A stretch of 64,000 nucleotides of DNA from Hahella sp. HNIBRBA332 (GTDB lineage: Bacteria > Pseudomonadota > Gammaproteobacteria > Pseudomonadales > Oleiphilaceae). Shown here in pieces: positions 7,697-16,090 of the stretch. The stretch spans positions 6,094,501-6,158,500 of the forward strand of contig NZ_CP132203.1 in assembly GCF_030719035.1 (NCBI RefSeq). The letters are read 5' to 3'. The translations under genes and the position numbers were made by a program. Position 1 is the stretch's first letter. Each line of letters starts with the position of its first letter. A model generated the notes under the pieces. That model was not told where the DNA came from and made no database searches. It worked only from the letters and a program-made list of their open reading frames with translations.

Positions 7697-8167
7697 TTAT
7701 TCGTAGTGACTGTAGGGAACGGCTCCGCCGTCTTTGCTCACCAGCAATACGTCAAACCTGGCTTTGACCCCGGGAACCTCCATGCCTGGGACATTTTCCC
7801 CGGCGGGCATCCCTGGAACACTGAGGCCCAAGGCGTCAGGCTTTTCCTGCAATAAACGCTGAATATCCGCCGCTGGCACATGGCCCTCGATCAGATAGCC
7901 GTTGATGAACGCGGTATGACAGGAGGCGAGATTCTGCGCCAGCCCCGCCTGTTGTTTCACTGGCGACACATCGCGGGTTTCATGCACGGTAACGTCGAAC
8001 CCGGCGGCTTTGACGTGATCGACCCATACTTTACAGCAACCGCAGGTGGGCGATTTGTAGACCGTCATTTCTTCCGCTGTGGCCTGCTGCGCGCCGGCGA
8101 ATCCAGCGGTCAGCGCCAGCAGCGCGCCGCTGAGGCGGCGCGGCAAGGTGGGTATGTTTGAGATCAT
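7697..8167 (-). CDS. DUF411 periplasmic metal-binding protein
   Basis: A 156-aa secreted protein of the DUF411 family, found in copper/silver resistance loci. After a signal peptide (LSGALLALTAGFAGAQQATA) come YKSPTCGCCKVWVDH, the conserved CxCC copper/thiol motif, and then SCHTAFINGYLIEGHVPA, the second family block with a Cys-His pair. It is last in the operon MerR-CopA-cupredoxin-DUF411, consistent with periplasmic copper binding next to an exporter. ATG 8167 is 6 nt after AAAAGGAG and is preferred over ATG 8188. Confidence 0.9.
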   Translation of the reverse strand: MISNIPTLPRRLSGALLALTAGFAGAQQATAEEMTVYKSPTCGCCKVWVDHVKAAGFDVTVHETRDVSPVKQQAGLAQNLASCHTAFINGYLIEGHVPAADIQRLLQEKPDALGLSVPGMPAGENVPGMEVPGVKARFDVLLVSKDGGAVPYSHYE

Positions 8168-8206
8168 GATTGGCTCCTTTTGGTTCATGCTATATATCGC
8201 TGGCGT

Positions 8207-8566
8207 TCAGACAACTTTCAGCGATCCCTGGTACATGTTCATCTGACAATTAAATTTATAGACGCCTTTTTCCTGTGTTTGGATACGGATGTCCTTGGCG
8301 TGGCCGACCGGCAACTCCTCGCTGATATTCAGGCCGTCGAAAATCACCATGGCGGCGCAGGGACTGGGGTCCTTGCGCAGAAAGCGCAAGGTGGCGCTTT
8401 CTCCAGCGGGTATTTCTATGTGGTTAGGGCTGTAAACGCCGTCCGCCACGGTGATTTCGATGGCGCCGCCGGTGCTGTGCGCGGCGTTTTGCGGCCGCCA
8501 CAGCCAGAACCAATAGATCACGAAAGCAATGGCCCCCAGGCCGAGCAGATTGACCAGAATACTCAT
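8207..8566 (-). CDS. Membrane-anchored cupredoxin
   Basis: A 119-aa protein with one N-terminal membrane anchor (LVNLLGLGAIAFVIYWFWLW) and a single cupredoxin domain facing the periplasm. Family features are the strand HIEIPAGESATLRFLRKDPS, then SPCAAMVIFDGL, and near the end KFNCQMNMYQGSLKVV, supplying Cys/Met ligands of a type-1-like copper site in the place where EfeO/NosZ-type cupredoxins bind metal. Its start overlaps the end of copA by 4 bp (ATGA), so the two are translationally coupled. It probably hands copper to, or takes it from, CopA (inference). Confidence 0.88.
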   Translation of the reverse strand: MSILVNLLGLGAIAFVIYWFWLWRPQNAAHSTGGAIEITVADGVYSPNHIEIPAGESATLRFLRKDPSPCAAMVIFDGLNISEELPVGHAKDIRIQTQEKGVYKFNCQMNMYQGSLKVV

Positions 8567-11169
8567 GCCGCTTTCTCCTCTTGTTGATGTTGCGCACTGG
8601 CCGCGCTGCTTTTGAACAGGCGCAGGCGATTGGCGTTGCTGACCACGGTGACCGACGACATGGACATGGCTGCGCCGGCCAGCACCGGGCTCATCAGCAC
8701 GCCGAACAGGGGATACAGCAGGCCTGCCGCGACAGGAATCCCCAACACGTTATAGACAAAAGCGCCGAACAGGTTCTGTTTGATATTACGCACCGTGGCG
8801 CGGGAAACTTCAATGGCGTCGGCGAGACCGTGCAGAGAGCCGCGCATCAGGGTGATGTCGGCGCTCTCGATCGCCACGTCCGTACCCGTACCGATAGCGA
8901 AGCCCACGTCCGCTTCGGCCAGCGCCGGAGCGTCGTTGACGCCGTCGCCCACCATGCCCACCAGCTCGCCCTGTGCGGCTTTCTGGCGCAGGTCGCGAAT
9001 CACTCGCGCTTTATCTTCCGGCAGCACTTCAGCGATGACTTCATCCACACCCACCTGCTTGGCGATGGCCTCGGCGGAGCGTTTTACATCGCCGGTCAGC
9101 ATGATGACGCGCATACCGCGTTCACGCAGACGGGCGATGGCGTCGCGGGAGTCGGACTTGATTTTGTCCGCCACGGCGATGACCCCCGCCAGCGCGCCAT
9201 CTGTCGCCATAAACAGTGGCGTGGCGGCCTGCTCCGCCAGTTTATCCGCCATCTCGGTGAGCGGGCTGGCGTCAATGTGATTGGTCTCCATCCAGCGGCG
9301 ATTGCCGAGCAGTACGGTGACGCCATCGATAACGCCGGTTACGCCCTGACCGGACTCGCTATGGAAGTCGACGGGATCGCTCAGGGTCAGGGACTGATCG
9401 CGAGCGGATTCCACAATCGCCATGCCCAGCGGATGCTCGGAGGCTTTCTCCAGGCTGGCGGCGAGACGCAATAGTTCAGTTTGATCGCGTCCGTCGACAG
9501 CGTGAATCTCCAGAACGGAAGGTTTGCCTTCGGTAATGGTGCCGGTTTTATCCAGCACCAGAGTGGCCAGTTCGCCCGCCTGCTGCAGGGCTCCGCCGTT
9601 GCGGATCAGCACGCCGGCTTCCGCTGCTTTACCGACCCCAACCATCACCGACATAGGCGTCGCCAAACCCAGAGCGCAGGGACAGGCGATGATCAACACG
9701 GTTGTCGCCGCCACCAGCATATGCGCGACCCGGGGATCAGGACCGAAGTTATACCAGACAAGGGCGGCGATAACGGCGATGATCAGGACCACCGGTACGA
9801 ATACGGCGGAAATTTTGTCCGCCAGTCGCCCCAGCGGCGGTTTGGCGTTCTGAGCTTTTTTCACCATGGCGATGATTTGCGCAAGGGCCGTGTCCTTGCC
9901 GACTTTCACCGCGACATAGGTCATGGAGCCGGTTTTGTTTAGCGCGCCGGCGGATACCTTGTCCCCCTGTTTTTTCTCCACGGGAATGGGTTCGCCGGTC
10001 AGCATGGACTCATCCACCAGACTCTTTCCGTCGCGCACTTCGCCGTCCACCGCGATTTTCTCGCCGGGACGTACGCGTAGAAGGTCGCCTTTACGAACGT
10101 TCTCTATGGGAATGTCTTTCTCGTCGCCGTCGCGAATGACGCGGGCGGTTTTGGGCTGTAAGTCCAGCAGACGTTTTATAGCCTGGGAGGTTTTGCCGCG
10201 GGCGCGCACTTCCAGCGCCAGCCCCAGGTTGATCAACCCAATGATCATGGCGGAAGCCTCAAAGTAGACATGCCGCGCCATTTCCGGCACTGCCTGGGGC
10301 AGGGCCGCTACCGCCATGGAGTATAGCCAGGCCGCGCCGGTGCCGGTGGCGATCAGCGTGTCCATGTTGGCCGAATGATTTTTAAAGGCTTTCCAGGAGC
10401 CGGTGTAGAAGTGGCCGCCGGATTTGGCCATCACTCCCAAGGTGATCAGGCCGATCGCCAACCAGGCGAACTGGCTGAGTCCCGGCTGCACCATCATTTC
10501 ACCGCCCAACAGGCCCCAGGCCATCAGGGGGACGCCCAAGCCAAGAGCCAGCCACATATTTCGCAGCAGCTGTTTATAGTAGGCCAGTTCCGCTTTCTCC
10601 TTGGCTTCCTGATCGGCGGCGTCATCCGTCGCCAGGGTGGCGCCGTATCCGATCTGCTCCACCGCCTGGATCAACGCGTCCATATCCGCATCGCCTTCCA
10701 CCGCAGCAGTGCGGTCGGCGAAGTTCATGGAGGCGCTGGCGACGCCGGGAACGCTCTGCAACGCCTGTTCGATTTTACTGACGCAGGCTGCGCACTTGGC
10801 GCCGGTGATATTCAATTGGATGGCGCTGGCCTGACCTGTCGATTGCGGCGAGGCGTCCTGAGGCGCTGTGTCCTCCTTAGTTGCGGCTTCCGGTGCGGCG
10901 CTGAGTTCGCAATGGTCGCCAGCGGGGATCTCTTCGTGCTGCTCGTTCTCTTTCAGCTCAGCCGGATAGCCCAACTGGCGGATCGCTTCCAACGCGGCGG
11001 GAATATCCACGGCGGCGTCGATAGAAACGGTTTGTGCTTGCAGATCCACCGACACCTTGTCCGTGTCGGTCAGGGGAGCCAGCGCGTGCTTGATTTTTTT
11101 CACGCAACTTTGGCAACCGGCGCCTTGGATCGCGATGAGAGCGCCTTGTTCTGATAGTGCCTGGTTCAT
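8563..11169 (-). CDS. copA: Copper-exporting P1B-type ATPase
   Basis: ATP-driven Cu(I) exporter of the inner membrane, 868 aa. Two N-terminal heavy-metal-associated domains carry GCQSC (near residue 18) and AKCAAC (near residue 126); the second is close to the GMTCxxC pattern, the first is altered. Eight membrane segments follow. The intramembrane site is CPCALGLATP (near 495), the phosphorylated Asp lies in DKTGT (near 539), the P1B HP motif is SEHPLGMAI, and GDGVNDAPAL closes the ATP-binding domain. The linker between HMA domains is acidic and Ala/Gln/Ser-rich. It is the second gene of the MerR-led operon and overlaps the cupredoxin gene. Confidence 0.97.
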   Translation of the reverse strand: MNQALSEQGALIAIQGAGCQSCVKKIKHALAPLTDTDKVSVDLQAQTVSIDAAVDIPAALEAIRQLGYPAELKENEQHEEIPAGDHCELSAAPEAATKEDTAPQDASPQSTGQASAIQLNITGAKCAACVSKIEQALQSVPGVASASMNFADRTAAVEGDADMDALIQAVEQIGYGATLATDDAADQEAKEKAELAYYKQLLRNMWLALGLGVPLMAWGLLGGEMMVQPGLSQFAWLAIGLITLGVMAKSGGHFYTGSWKAFKNHSANMDTLIATGTGAAWLYSMAVAALPQAVPEMARHVYFEASAMIIGLINLGLALEVRARGKTSQAIKRLLDLQPKTARVIRDGDEKDIPIENVRKGDLLRVRPGEKIAVDGEVRDGKSLVDESMLTGEPIPVEKKQGDKVSAGALNKTGSMTYVAVKVGKDTALAQIIAMVKKAQNAKPPLGRLADKISAVFVPVVLIIAVIAALVWYNFGPDPRVAHMLVAATTVLIIACPCALGLATPMSVMVGVGKAAEAGVLIRNGGALQQAGELATLVLDKTGTITEGKPSVLEIHAVDGRDQTELLRLAASLEKASEHPLGMAIVESARDQSLTLSDPVDFHSESGQGVTGVIDGVTVLLGNRRWMETNHIDASPLTEMADKLAEQAATPLFMATDGALAGVIAVADKIKSDSRDAIARLRERGMRVIMLTGDVKRSAEAIAKQVGVDEVIAEVLPEDKARVIRDLRQKAAQGELVGMVGDGVNDAPALAEADVGFAIGTGTDVAIESADITLMRGSLHGLADAIEVSRATVRNIKQNLFGAFVYNVLGIPVAAGLLYPLFGVLMSPVLAGAAMSMSSVTVVSNANRLRLFKSSAASAQHQQEEKAA

Positions 11170-11196
11170 GTCAGCCTCCGTTATCAGAGCCTAGTG

Positions 11197-11628
11197 TTAT
11201 ACGTTGGATTCTTGTTCCCAATATTCGATCAATCGGCAGATGGTGTGGCCGTTGGGATCGCCGTCAGGCATGTGCTCCCAGGCGCTCATCGCTTCCTGCA
11301 TACGGACTTTGAGCTGAGTGAGTTCGGTGATTTGACGTTCCACTTCGGCGAACTTCTCTTCAAACAAGCGTCGCACCATGGGGCAGGGGGAGTGATGATC
11401 CTCCGCCTGAAGCATGATTTGATTGATTTCCTTGACGCTAAACCCCAATTGCCGCGCCTTTTTGGCGAAGATCAGCTTTTGCAGGTCGTCCCGGTCATAG
11501 AGCTGGTAACCGTTGTCTGGATCGCGCCTGGGCTTCAAAAGGCCCTGTTTGGTATAGAAGCGCACCGTGTCTGCGGTGACCCCGCTGCGTTTCGCCATCT
11601 CGCTGACTTTCAGTTGTAAACCCGTCAT
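11197..11628 (-). CDS. MerR-family metal-responsive regulator
   Basis: A 143-aa MerR protein. The winged helix (VSEMAKRSGVTADTVRFYTK, about 8-27) is followed by a long dimerisation helix and a C-terminal effector region. Cysteines occur at about 82 (SPCPMV) and 131 (HTICRLIE). CueR-type Cu(I) sensors usually have Ser at the first position and a Cys pair in a C-terminal loop, so the Cys82 pattern is closer to divalent or broader metal sensors of the MerR/ZntR/CadR group. It is the first gene of the copper operon, 27 bp upstream of copA, and probably autoregulates from the promoter at 11671-11702. The sensed metal is uncertain. Confidence 0.9.
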   Translation of the reverse strand: MTGLQLKVSEMAKRSGVTADTVRFYTKQGLLKPRRDPDNGYQLYDRDDLQKLIFAKKARQLGFSVKEINQIMLQAEDHHSPCPMVRRLFEEKFAEVERQITELTQLKVRMQEAMSAWEHMPDGDPNGHTICRLIEYWEQESNV

Positions 11629-11670
11629 GTTCCGGTACCTCCCATTGCCTGCGTCGATGAATTTAAGCTT

Positions 11671-11702
11671 AGTGTAAAACCTGGGAGTAACACATAAGTC
11701 AA
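11671..11702 (-). promoter_or_regulatory. MerR-type promoter with 20-bp spacer
   Basis: On the minus strand TTGACT (-35, 11702-11697) and TACACT (-10, 11676-11671) are separated by 20 bp instead of 17. An overlong spacer is the hallmark of promoters untwisted by MerR-family activators. The spacer and its edges show dyad symmetry with outer GTGT/ACAC and inner CC/GG. It lies 43 bp before the MerR gene, so it would drive the whole copper operon. Confidence 0.6.
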
Positions 11703-11809
11703 GGGGGAGTAGAAAATGAATGAAAAGCGATTGCCTTAGGAGGATGTGATCGCGCTAACCCTGTATTACCATTCGCATTTTGGTTACTGACAAGTTCGCC
11801 GAGGGACGC

Positions 11810-12154
11810 ATGTATATCTGGAATGACAAACCCTATCGATGCCCGGTGGAGATCGCTTTTGCGGCGGTGGGCGGCAAATGGAAGTGCTTGATACTGTGGC
11901 ATCTGCATGTCGGCAAAATGCGCTTCAAGGAACTGGAGCGGATCGTGCCAGGGGTGAGTCAGAAGATGCTGACCCAGCAGCTCAAGGAAATGGAGCGTGA
12001 CGGACTCATCGTGAAAACGGTTTTCCCGGAAATTCCCCCCAAGGTGGAGTATGAATTGACGGAGCGCGGCCACAGTATCTTTCCTATTTTGGAGCAGATG
12101 CATGCATGGGCCGTCGCGCAGTTCGACCTGAAAAAATCAGCGCAAGCGGAGTAG
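11810..12154 (+). CDS. HxlR-family transcriptional regulator
   Basis: A 114-aa winged-helix regulator of the HxlR/DUF24 family. The family signature is plain: YRCPVEIAFAAVGGKWKCLI, with the conserved Cys that serves as a redox or electrophile sensor in several members, then FKELERIVPGVSQKMLTQQL (recognition helix) and VEYELTERGHSIFPILEQM. ATG 11810 follows GAGGGA by a short spacing; a TTG at 11780 is a poorer alternative. The next gene is a VOC-family protein, a common type of target for HxlR regulators of aldehyde or quinone stress, but it lies about 270 bp away, so regulation is only a guess. Confidence 0.92.
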   Translation: MYIWNDKPYRCPVEIAFAAVGGKWKCLILWHLHVGKMRFKELERIVPGVSQKMLTQQLKEMERDGLIVKTVFPEIPPKVEYELTERGHSIFPILEQMHAWAVAQFDLKKSAQAE

Positions 12155-12422
12155 CTTCCTCCCGCCTCCGCTAAAGCCAGCAGTAGCGCGGATTTAACGG
12201 CAATCCTGCCTGTTCTGCAAGTTGGAGTCGCTGGCGGAAGAGAGGATGCTTACCAAAAAGTGCCTACTTGATCAGCCACTTAGCCCTGCCTATGATGCTC
12301 CCAGATCGCAGTCGCTCTGCGATATAGCCAAGAGAAAAAGTTCGGCCGACTTGTTTTTCTGCTTCTCATTTCTATGTGAAATGCGCCGGCTGGCGCGAGC
12401 AACAAAACATTGAGGTCAACAG

Positions 12423-12938
12423 ATGGAAAAAAGATATCCAAGAGCCTTTTCCCACATCGGGATATCCGTTCCCGACATCGCCAAAGCCCTGGAGTTTTAT
12501 CAACAGGCGCTGGGCTGGTACGTCATCATGGACGTCACTGAGGTGAAGGAAGAGCAGGACACCGCCATTGGCGCCATGTGCATCGATGTATTTGGCGAAG
12601 GCTGGGGCTCCTTCAAAATCGCCCACCTGTCCACCAGCGACAGCATTGGCGTCGAACTGTTCGAATTCCCGCAAAACAAAGCCCCCCGCCATGAGTTCAA
12701 CCCCTATCAGACTGGCGTGTTCCATTTCTGCGTACAGGACCCGGATGTGGAAGGGCTGGCTCAACGCATTGTCGAACTGGGCGGCAAGCAAAGAATGCCG
12801 ATCCGGGAATATTTCCCGGGTGAAAAACCATACAGAATGGTCTACATGGAAGACCCGTTCGGCAACATCGTGGAAATTTATTCGCACTCCTATGAGCTGC
12901 ACTACAGCGCTGGAGCGTACCAGAATCAATCTGCGTAA
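12423..12938 (+). CDS. VOC-family (glyoxalase I-like) protein
   Basis: A 171-aa cytoplasmic protein of the vicinal oxygen chelate superfamily. It starts with the glyoxalase-like strand FSHIGISVPDIAKALEFYQQ; the central part has SIGVELFEFPQN, and the second module reads GVFHFCVQDPDVEGLAQRI, ending in RMVYMEDPFGNIVEIYSH. Metal ligands expected in this fold (His in SHIG, Glu in GVELFEF, His in FHFCV, Glu in NIVEIY) are all present, so it is probably an active metalloenzyme: lyase, dioxygenase or epimerase. Substrate unknown. It follows the HxlR gene on the same strand. Confidence 0.88.
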   Translation: MEKRYPRAFSHIGISVPDIAKALEFYQQALGWYVIMDVTEVKEEQDTAIGAMCIDVFGEGWGSFKIAHLSTSDSIGVELFEFPQNKAPRHEFNPYQTGVFHFCVQDPDVEGLAQRIVELGGKQRMPIREYFPGEKPYRMVYMEDPFGNIVEIYSHSYELHYSAGAYQNQSA

Positions 12939-12974
12939 AGGGCGACAGCCCCGCTGACAACGGGACTTTAGACC

Positions 12975-13032
12975 GGTTAATGCCAGGTTTGGTTATTACC
13001 ATGCTTGGTTAATACCAAGTTTAGTAAATACA
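12975..13032. repeat. Tandem palindromes GGT-N4-RCC at exact 16-bp period
   Basis: GGTTAATGCC (12975-12984), GGTTATTACC (12991-13000) and GGTTAATACC (13007-13016) recur at exactly 16 bp, followed by a degenerate fourth unit AGTAAATACA (13023-13032). Each 10-mer is a GGT/ACC-type inverted repeat, and the linkers (AGGTTT, ATGCTT, AAGTTT) are also similar. The array begins 37 bp after the VOC gene and about 245 bp before the AGE/DJ-1 operon, and looks like a cooperative operator cluster. Confidence 0.65.
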
Positions 13033-13118
13033 TAAGCGATGCGTTGCGCCGGTCGGTGGCGGAGCGCGTTGTCCTCACAGACTTATTTCTGCGTTGTAAG
13101 CAATTCATATCTTCAAAC

Positions 13119-13193
13119 AAGCGCCTGCGTGGGTGCGCAGACAGGGGGATCAGACCGGTTCAGCCGGTGAAAACAGGCAGTTTTCAGGCGCTT
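13119..13193 (+). ncRNA. Candidate structured leader RNA
   Basis: A closing stem AAGCGCCTG/CAGGCGCTT (13119-13127/13185-13193, perfect) encloses ACCGG-TTCAG-CCGGT (13154-13168) and GAAAAC-AGGCA-GTTTTC (13169-13185, sharing one base with the closing stem), with a TGCGCA palindrome in the remaining arm. This gives a multibranched junction about 85 bp before the AGE-type gene. I cannot match it to a known riboswitch class, and the start of transcription is unknown. It could be a cis-regulatory RNA or an untranscribed repeat. Confidence 0.4.
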
Positions 13194-13277
13194 CCAGGGA
13201 GATGGAGCGATAGGGATTTTTGTTTATAGCACATTGGTAGTTGTTGACGTTAAACGAAAAGAAAACGAAAGAATAAT

Positions 13278-15221
13278 ATGTTTAAGAAGAAGATACTGGC
13301 CTGCGTTGTTACTGCTTCACTCTCTCCATTACTATCCACATCCAGTCTGGCCGTGGCGGCGAATGAGCCGCAGGCGGCAAGCGCTGTAGTCTCTGCGTCA
13401 TCCATGGCGGAACGCACGGGATTTACTTTTTCCGATCTGGTCGCCGGTTACGTGACCGGATATGACCGCTCGAATAAGACCTTCGCCATGAAAACCCGCA
13501 ATGGCCACAAGCTGTCCGTGAAAATCGGCGATAACGCTTATGCGGAATTCGTGCGCAACCTCGGGGAGGAATTCAAGAACGCCACGGATAAGCTGGACGT
13601 CATGCTGACCCAGGGCCGCTACGTATACGCCTATGGCGTGTTTTATCCCGATAGCGGTCAGTATGCTCTGGAAGCGACCCATCTGGTTTTCCCCACAAGT
13701 CAGGATAACCAATACGTCTTTGAACAAAGCGACTGGTGGAGCCGTCAGATCCGTGAACTGGCGGATTTTTATCTGCAGGCGGAGTTTGGCGATGGCCCCA
13801 TTGATTACACACGCTATCGCACCAACCTGTCTCTGGAAGGGGATAAACTGGGTGACGGCATTCAGGAAGCCGCTACCTTATCGCGCCTGATATACGGTTT
13901 CGCCACCGCGTACATGATGACGGGGGAGGACCGCTACTGGGAGGCGGCGCAGAAGGGAACAGCGTACCTGCGCGCCAACTTTCAGGTGAACAAGGGCGAC
14001 CAGTTCTATTGGCTGCATGCGTTGGACGTTAATGGCAAAAACGGCATTGAAATCTATGCGGGCTCGCGTTTTTCCGACGATTACAACGCCATTCCCTGTT
14101 ACGAGCAGATCTATGATCTGGCGGGGCCGGTGCAGACCTACCGGATCACCGGCGATAGCGCTATTCTGCAGGATGTGGAGAAAACGCTCGCTCTGTTTGA
14201 AGATCGCTATCGGGACAAGAGTGCTCAGGGCGGCTATTTTTCCCATATCGACTCAAGCACGTTCAGTCCTCATGCGGAGTCTCTGGGCGATAACCGTAGC
14301 AAGAAGAACTGGAATTCCGTCGGCGATCACGCACCGGCGTATCTGATCAACCTGTGGCTGGCCACCGGGAAGACGGAATACGCAGACTTCCTGGAAGATA
14401 CCTTCGACACTATCGTTGCCCGCTTCCCCAGCGTGACCGAGAGCCCCTTCGTCAACGAGCGCTTTTTCGCGGACTGGTCTGTGGACGCCGGCTACAAATG
14501 GCAGCAGGATCGGGCGGTGATCGGCCATGATCTGAAAATCGCCTGGAACCTGATGCGCATGAACAACCTGCGCCCGAAGGCGTCCTACTCCGAGTTGGCG
14601 CAAACTCTGGGCGACGCCATGCCGAAATACGGCGCGGACTTGCAGCGCGGCGGCTGGTATGACGTGGTGGAGCGCAAGCGTGACGACGGTCGGAGCCAGC
14701 ACCGTTTCGCTTTCCATGATCGCAAAGCCTGGTGGCAGCAGGAGCAGGGCATTCTGGCCTATCAGATTCTGGCGGGCGTGACCGGCAATCCTGACTATCT
14801 GCAACTGGCGCGGGAATCTTCCGCTTTCTACAACGCCTGGTTCCTGGATCGCGCAGACGGCGGCGTGTACTTCAACGTATTGGCGGGCGGACAGCCCTAT
14901 GTGGAAGGGATGGAGCGCAGCAAGGGCAGCCACTCCATGGCGGGGTATCACGCGTTTGAGTTGGCCTATCTGTCGGCGGTGTACAACAAGCTGCTGATTC
15001 TGAAGCAACCCATGGATCTTTACTTCAGGCCGCAGGCGAACGGTTTTACCGGAAACCTGTTGCGAGTGCAGCCGGACATCCTGCCCCAAGGCAGCGTGAA
15101 GATCGACAAAGTGTGGGTGAACGGCGAACTCTATGAGGATTTCGACCCCGCAGACCTGACGGTGACGTTGCCTCGCGATCATCAGGAAATGAGCGTCAAA
15201 GTCAGGCTGACGCCCGCCTGA
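13278..15221 (+). CDS. Secreted AGE-family (N-acylglucosamine 2-epimerase-like) protein
   Basis: A 647-aa exported protein. The signal peptide (KKKILACVVTASLSPLLSTS...AVA) is followed by a β-rich N-terminal domain of about 100 residues (KTFAMKTRNGHKLSVKIGDN) and then an α/α barrel of the AGE/cellobiose 2-epimerase type. Recognisable barrel blocks are VIGHDLKIAWNLMRM, FAFHDRKAWWQQEQGILAY and RSKGSHSMAGYHAFELAYL, supplying His/Arg/Trp/Glu residues of the active site. AGE enzymes isomerise or epimerise sugars and are normally about 400 aa and cytoplasmic, so secretion, the N-terminal domain and a C-terminal β tail are unusual. It is the first gene of a pair with a secreted DJ-1-like protein 66 bp downstream. 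Confidence 0.8.
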   Translation: MFKKKILACVVTASLSPLLSTSSLAVAANEPQAASAVVSASSMAERTGFTFSDLVAGYVTGYDRSNKTFAMKTRNGHKLSVKIGDNAYAEFVRNLGEEFKNATDKLDVMLTQGRYVYAYGVFYPDSGQYALEATHLVFPTSQDNQYVFEQSDWWSRQIRELADFYLQAEFGDGPIDYTRYRTNLSLEGDKLGDGIQEAATLSRLIYGFATAYMMTGEDRYWEAAQKGTAYLRANFQVNKGDQFYWLHALDVNGKNGIEIYAGSRFSDDYNAIPCYEQIYDLAGPVQTYRITGDSAILQDVEKTLALFEDRYRDKSAQGGYFSHIDSSTFSPHAESLGDNRSKKNWNSVGDHAPAYLINLWLATGKTEYADFLEDTFDTIVARFPSVTESPFVNERFFADWSVDAGYKWQQDRAVIGHDLKIAWNLMRMNNLRPKASYSELAQTLGDAMPKYGADLQRGGWYDVVERKRDDGRSQHRFAFHDRKAWWQQEQGILAYQILAGVTGNPDYLQLARESSAFYNAWFLDRADGGVYFNVLAGGQPYVEGMERSKGSHSMAGYHAFELAYLSAVYNKLLILKQPMDLYFRPQANGFTGNLLRVQPDILPQGSVKIDKVWVNGELYEDFDPADLTVTLPRDHQEMSVKVRLTPA

Positions 15222-15287
15222 TGCTCTCTACGAGCGCCCTGTGTGCGGGGCGTTCGTCCGCATATTTGGATAGAAAGGAATTAACCC

Positions 15288-15989
15288 ATGTTTTTAAGAT
15301 CGACGACCTTACTATTGGCGGCGCTGACGCTGTTCGCCTCGCTTTTTTCTTCCGCTTCCTCTGTAGAAATACCGCAAGTCACAGTGCAGACGCCGCCAGT
15401 GACGGGGGACTACAAAGGCAAAATCGGCGTGCTGGTGGAAGAACATTTTGATGAAACCGAGCTGGTGGCGTTCCAGCAATATTTTCCCGCCCACGGCTAC
15501 GAAGTGGTGTTCATGTCATACTTGTGGGGGCAGCCTGAGCTGACTTTTAACGGCAACGATCACCAGCGCCAAGTGGTGGTGAAGACGGATATCACTCAAG
15601 CGGATCTGTCGCAATATGCTGGCGTTATCCTGATCGGCGGCTACGCCATGGATCGCCTGCGCTATCAAACCGAGCTGAGCGAAGATGGCGTTTCCCATGC
15701 CCCTGCGGTGGAGTTTTTGCGCCAGATTATTGCCACCAATCGCATTAAAATTGGCGCTATTTGTCATTCGCTATGGCTGTTCACGGCGGACCCGACTTTA
15801 CTGCAGGGTCGTAAGGTCACCGCTGCGCACAATATTGTTGCCGATGTCCGTAACGCTGGCGGGATATTGCAGGTAGAGAATAATCAGGCGGTGGACACCT
15901 TCGTGGACGGCAATCTGATTACCGGCAAGCACCCGGCGGTGGTGGGCGCTTTTATGGAAACGTTTTTGCGGGAGCTGGATAAGTCCTGA
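15288..15989 (+). CDS. Secreted DJ-1/PfpI-family protein
   Basis: A 233-aa protein of the DJ-1/PfpI superfamily, with an N-terminal signal peptide (LLLAALTLFASLFSSASS), which is uncommon in this mainly cytoplasmic family. The core starts GKIGVLVEEHFDETEL, where the conserved Glu of the active site is EEHFDETE, and the nucleophile elbow is IGAICHSLW (reactive Cys). Family activities include protease, chaperone, glyoxalase III and amidotransferase-like reactions. It lies 66 bp downstream of the AGE-type gene on the same strand, suggesting a joint periplasmic role on sugar-derived substrates. That joint role is inference. Confidence 0.88.
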   Translation: MFLRSTTLLLAALTLFASLFSSASSVEIPQVTVQTPPVTGDYKGKIGVLVEEHFDETELVAFQQYFPAHGYEVVFMSYLWGQPELTFNGNDHQRQVVVKTDITQADLSQYAGVILIGGYAMDRLRYQTELSEDGVSHAPAVEFLRQIIATNRIKIGAICHSLWLFTADPTLLQGRKVTAAHNIVADVRNAGGILQVENNQAVDTFVDGNLITGKHPAVVGAFMETFLRELDKS

Positions 15990-16040
15990 CGTTTACGGTG
16001 CGAGAGGAATAGGAGTTTTGTTCCCACCCTGATCAGATGA

Positions 16041-16068
16041 AAGCAGGGAAGCAAAGGCTTCCCTGCTT
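16041..16068. terminator. Bidirectional hairpin between convergent genes
   Basis: AAGCAGGGAAGC and GCTTCCCTGCTT form a perfect 12-bp stem with a 4-nt loop, centred between the ends of the DJ-1 gene and the convergent lipin-like gene. T-runs are poor on both sides (TTTCATC on the minus strand), so termination efficiency is uncertain. Confidence 0.6.
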
Positions 16069-16090
16069 GTAACCGCTTAGGGATCGTTGA

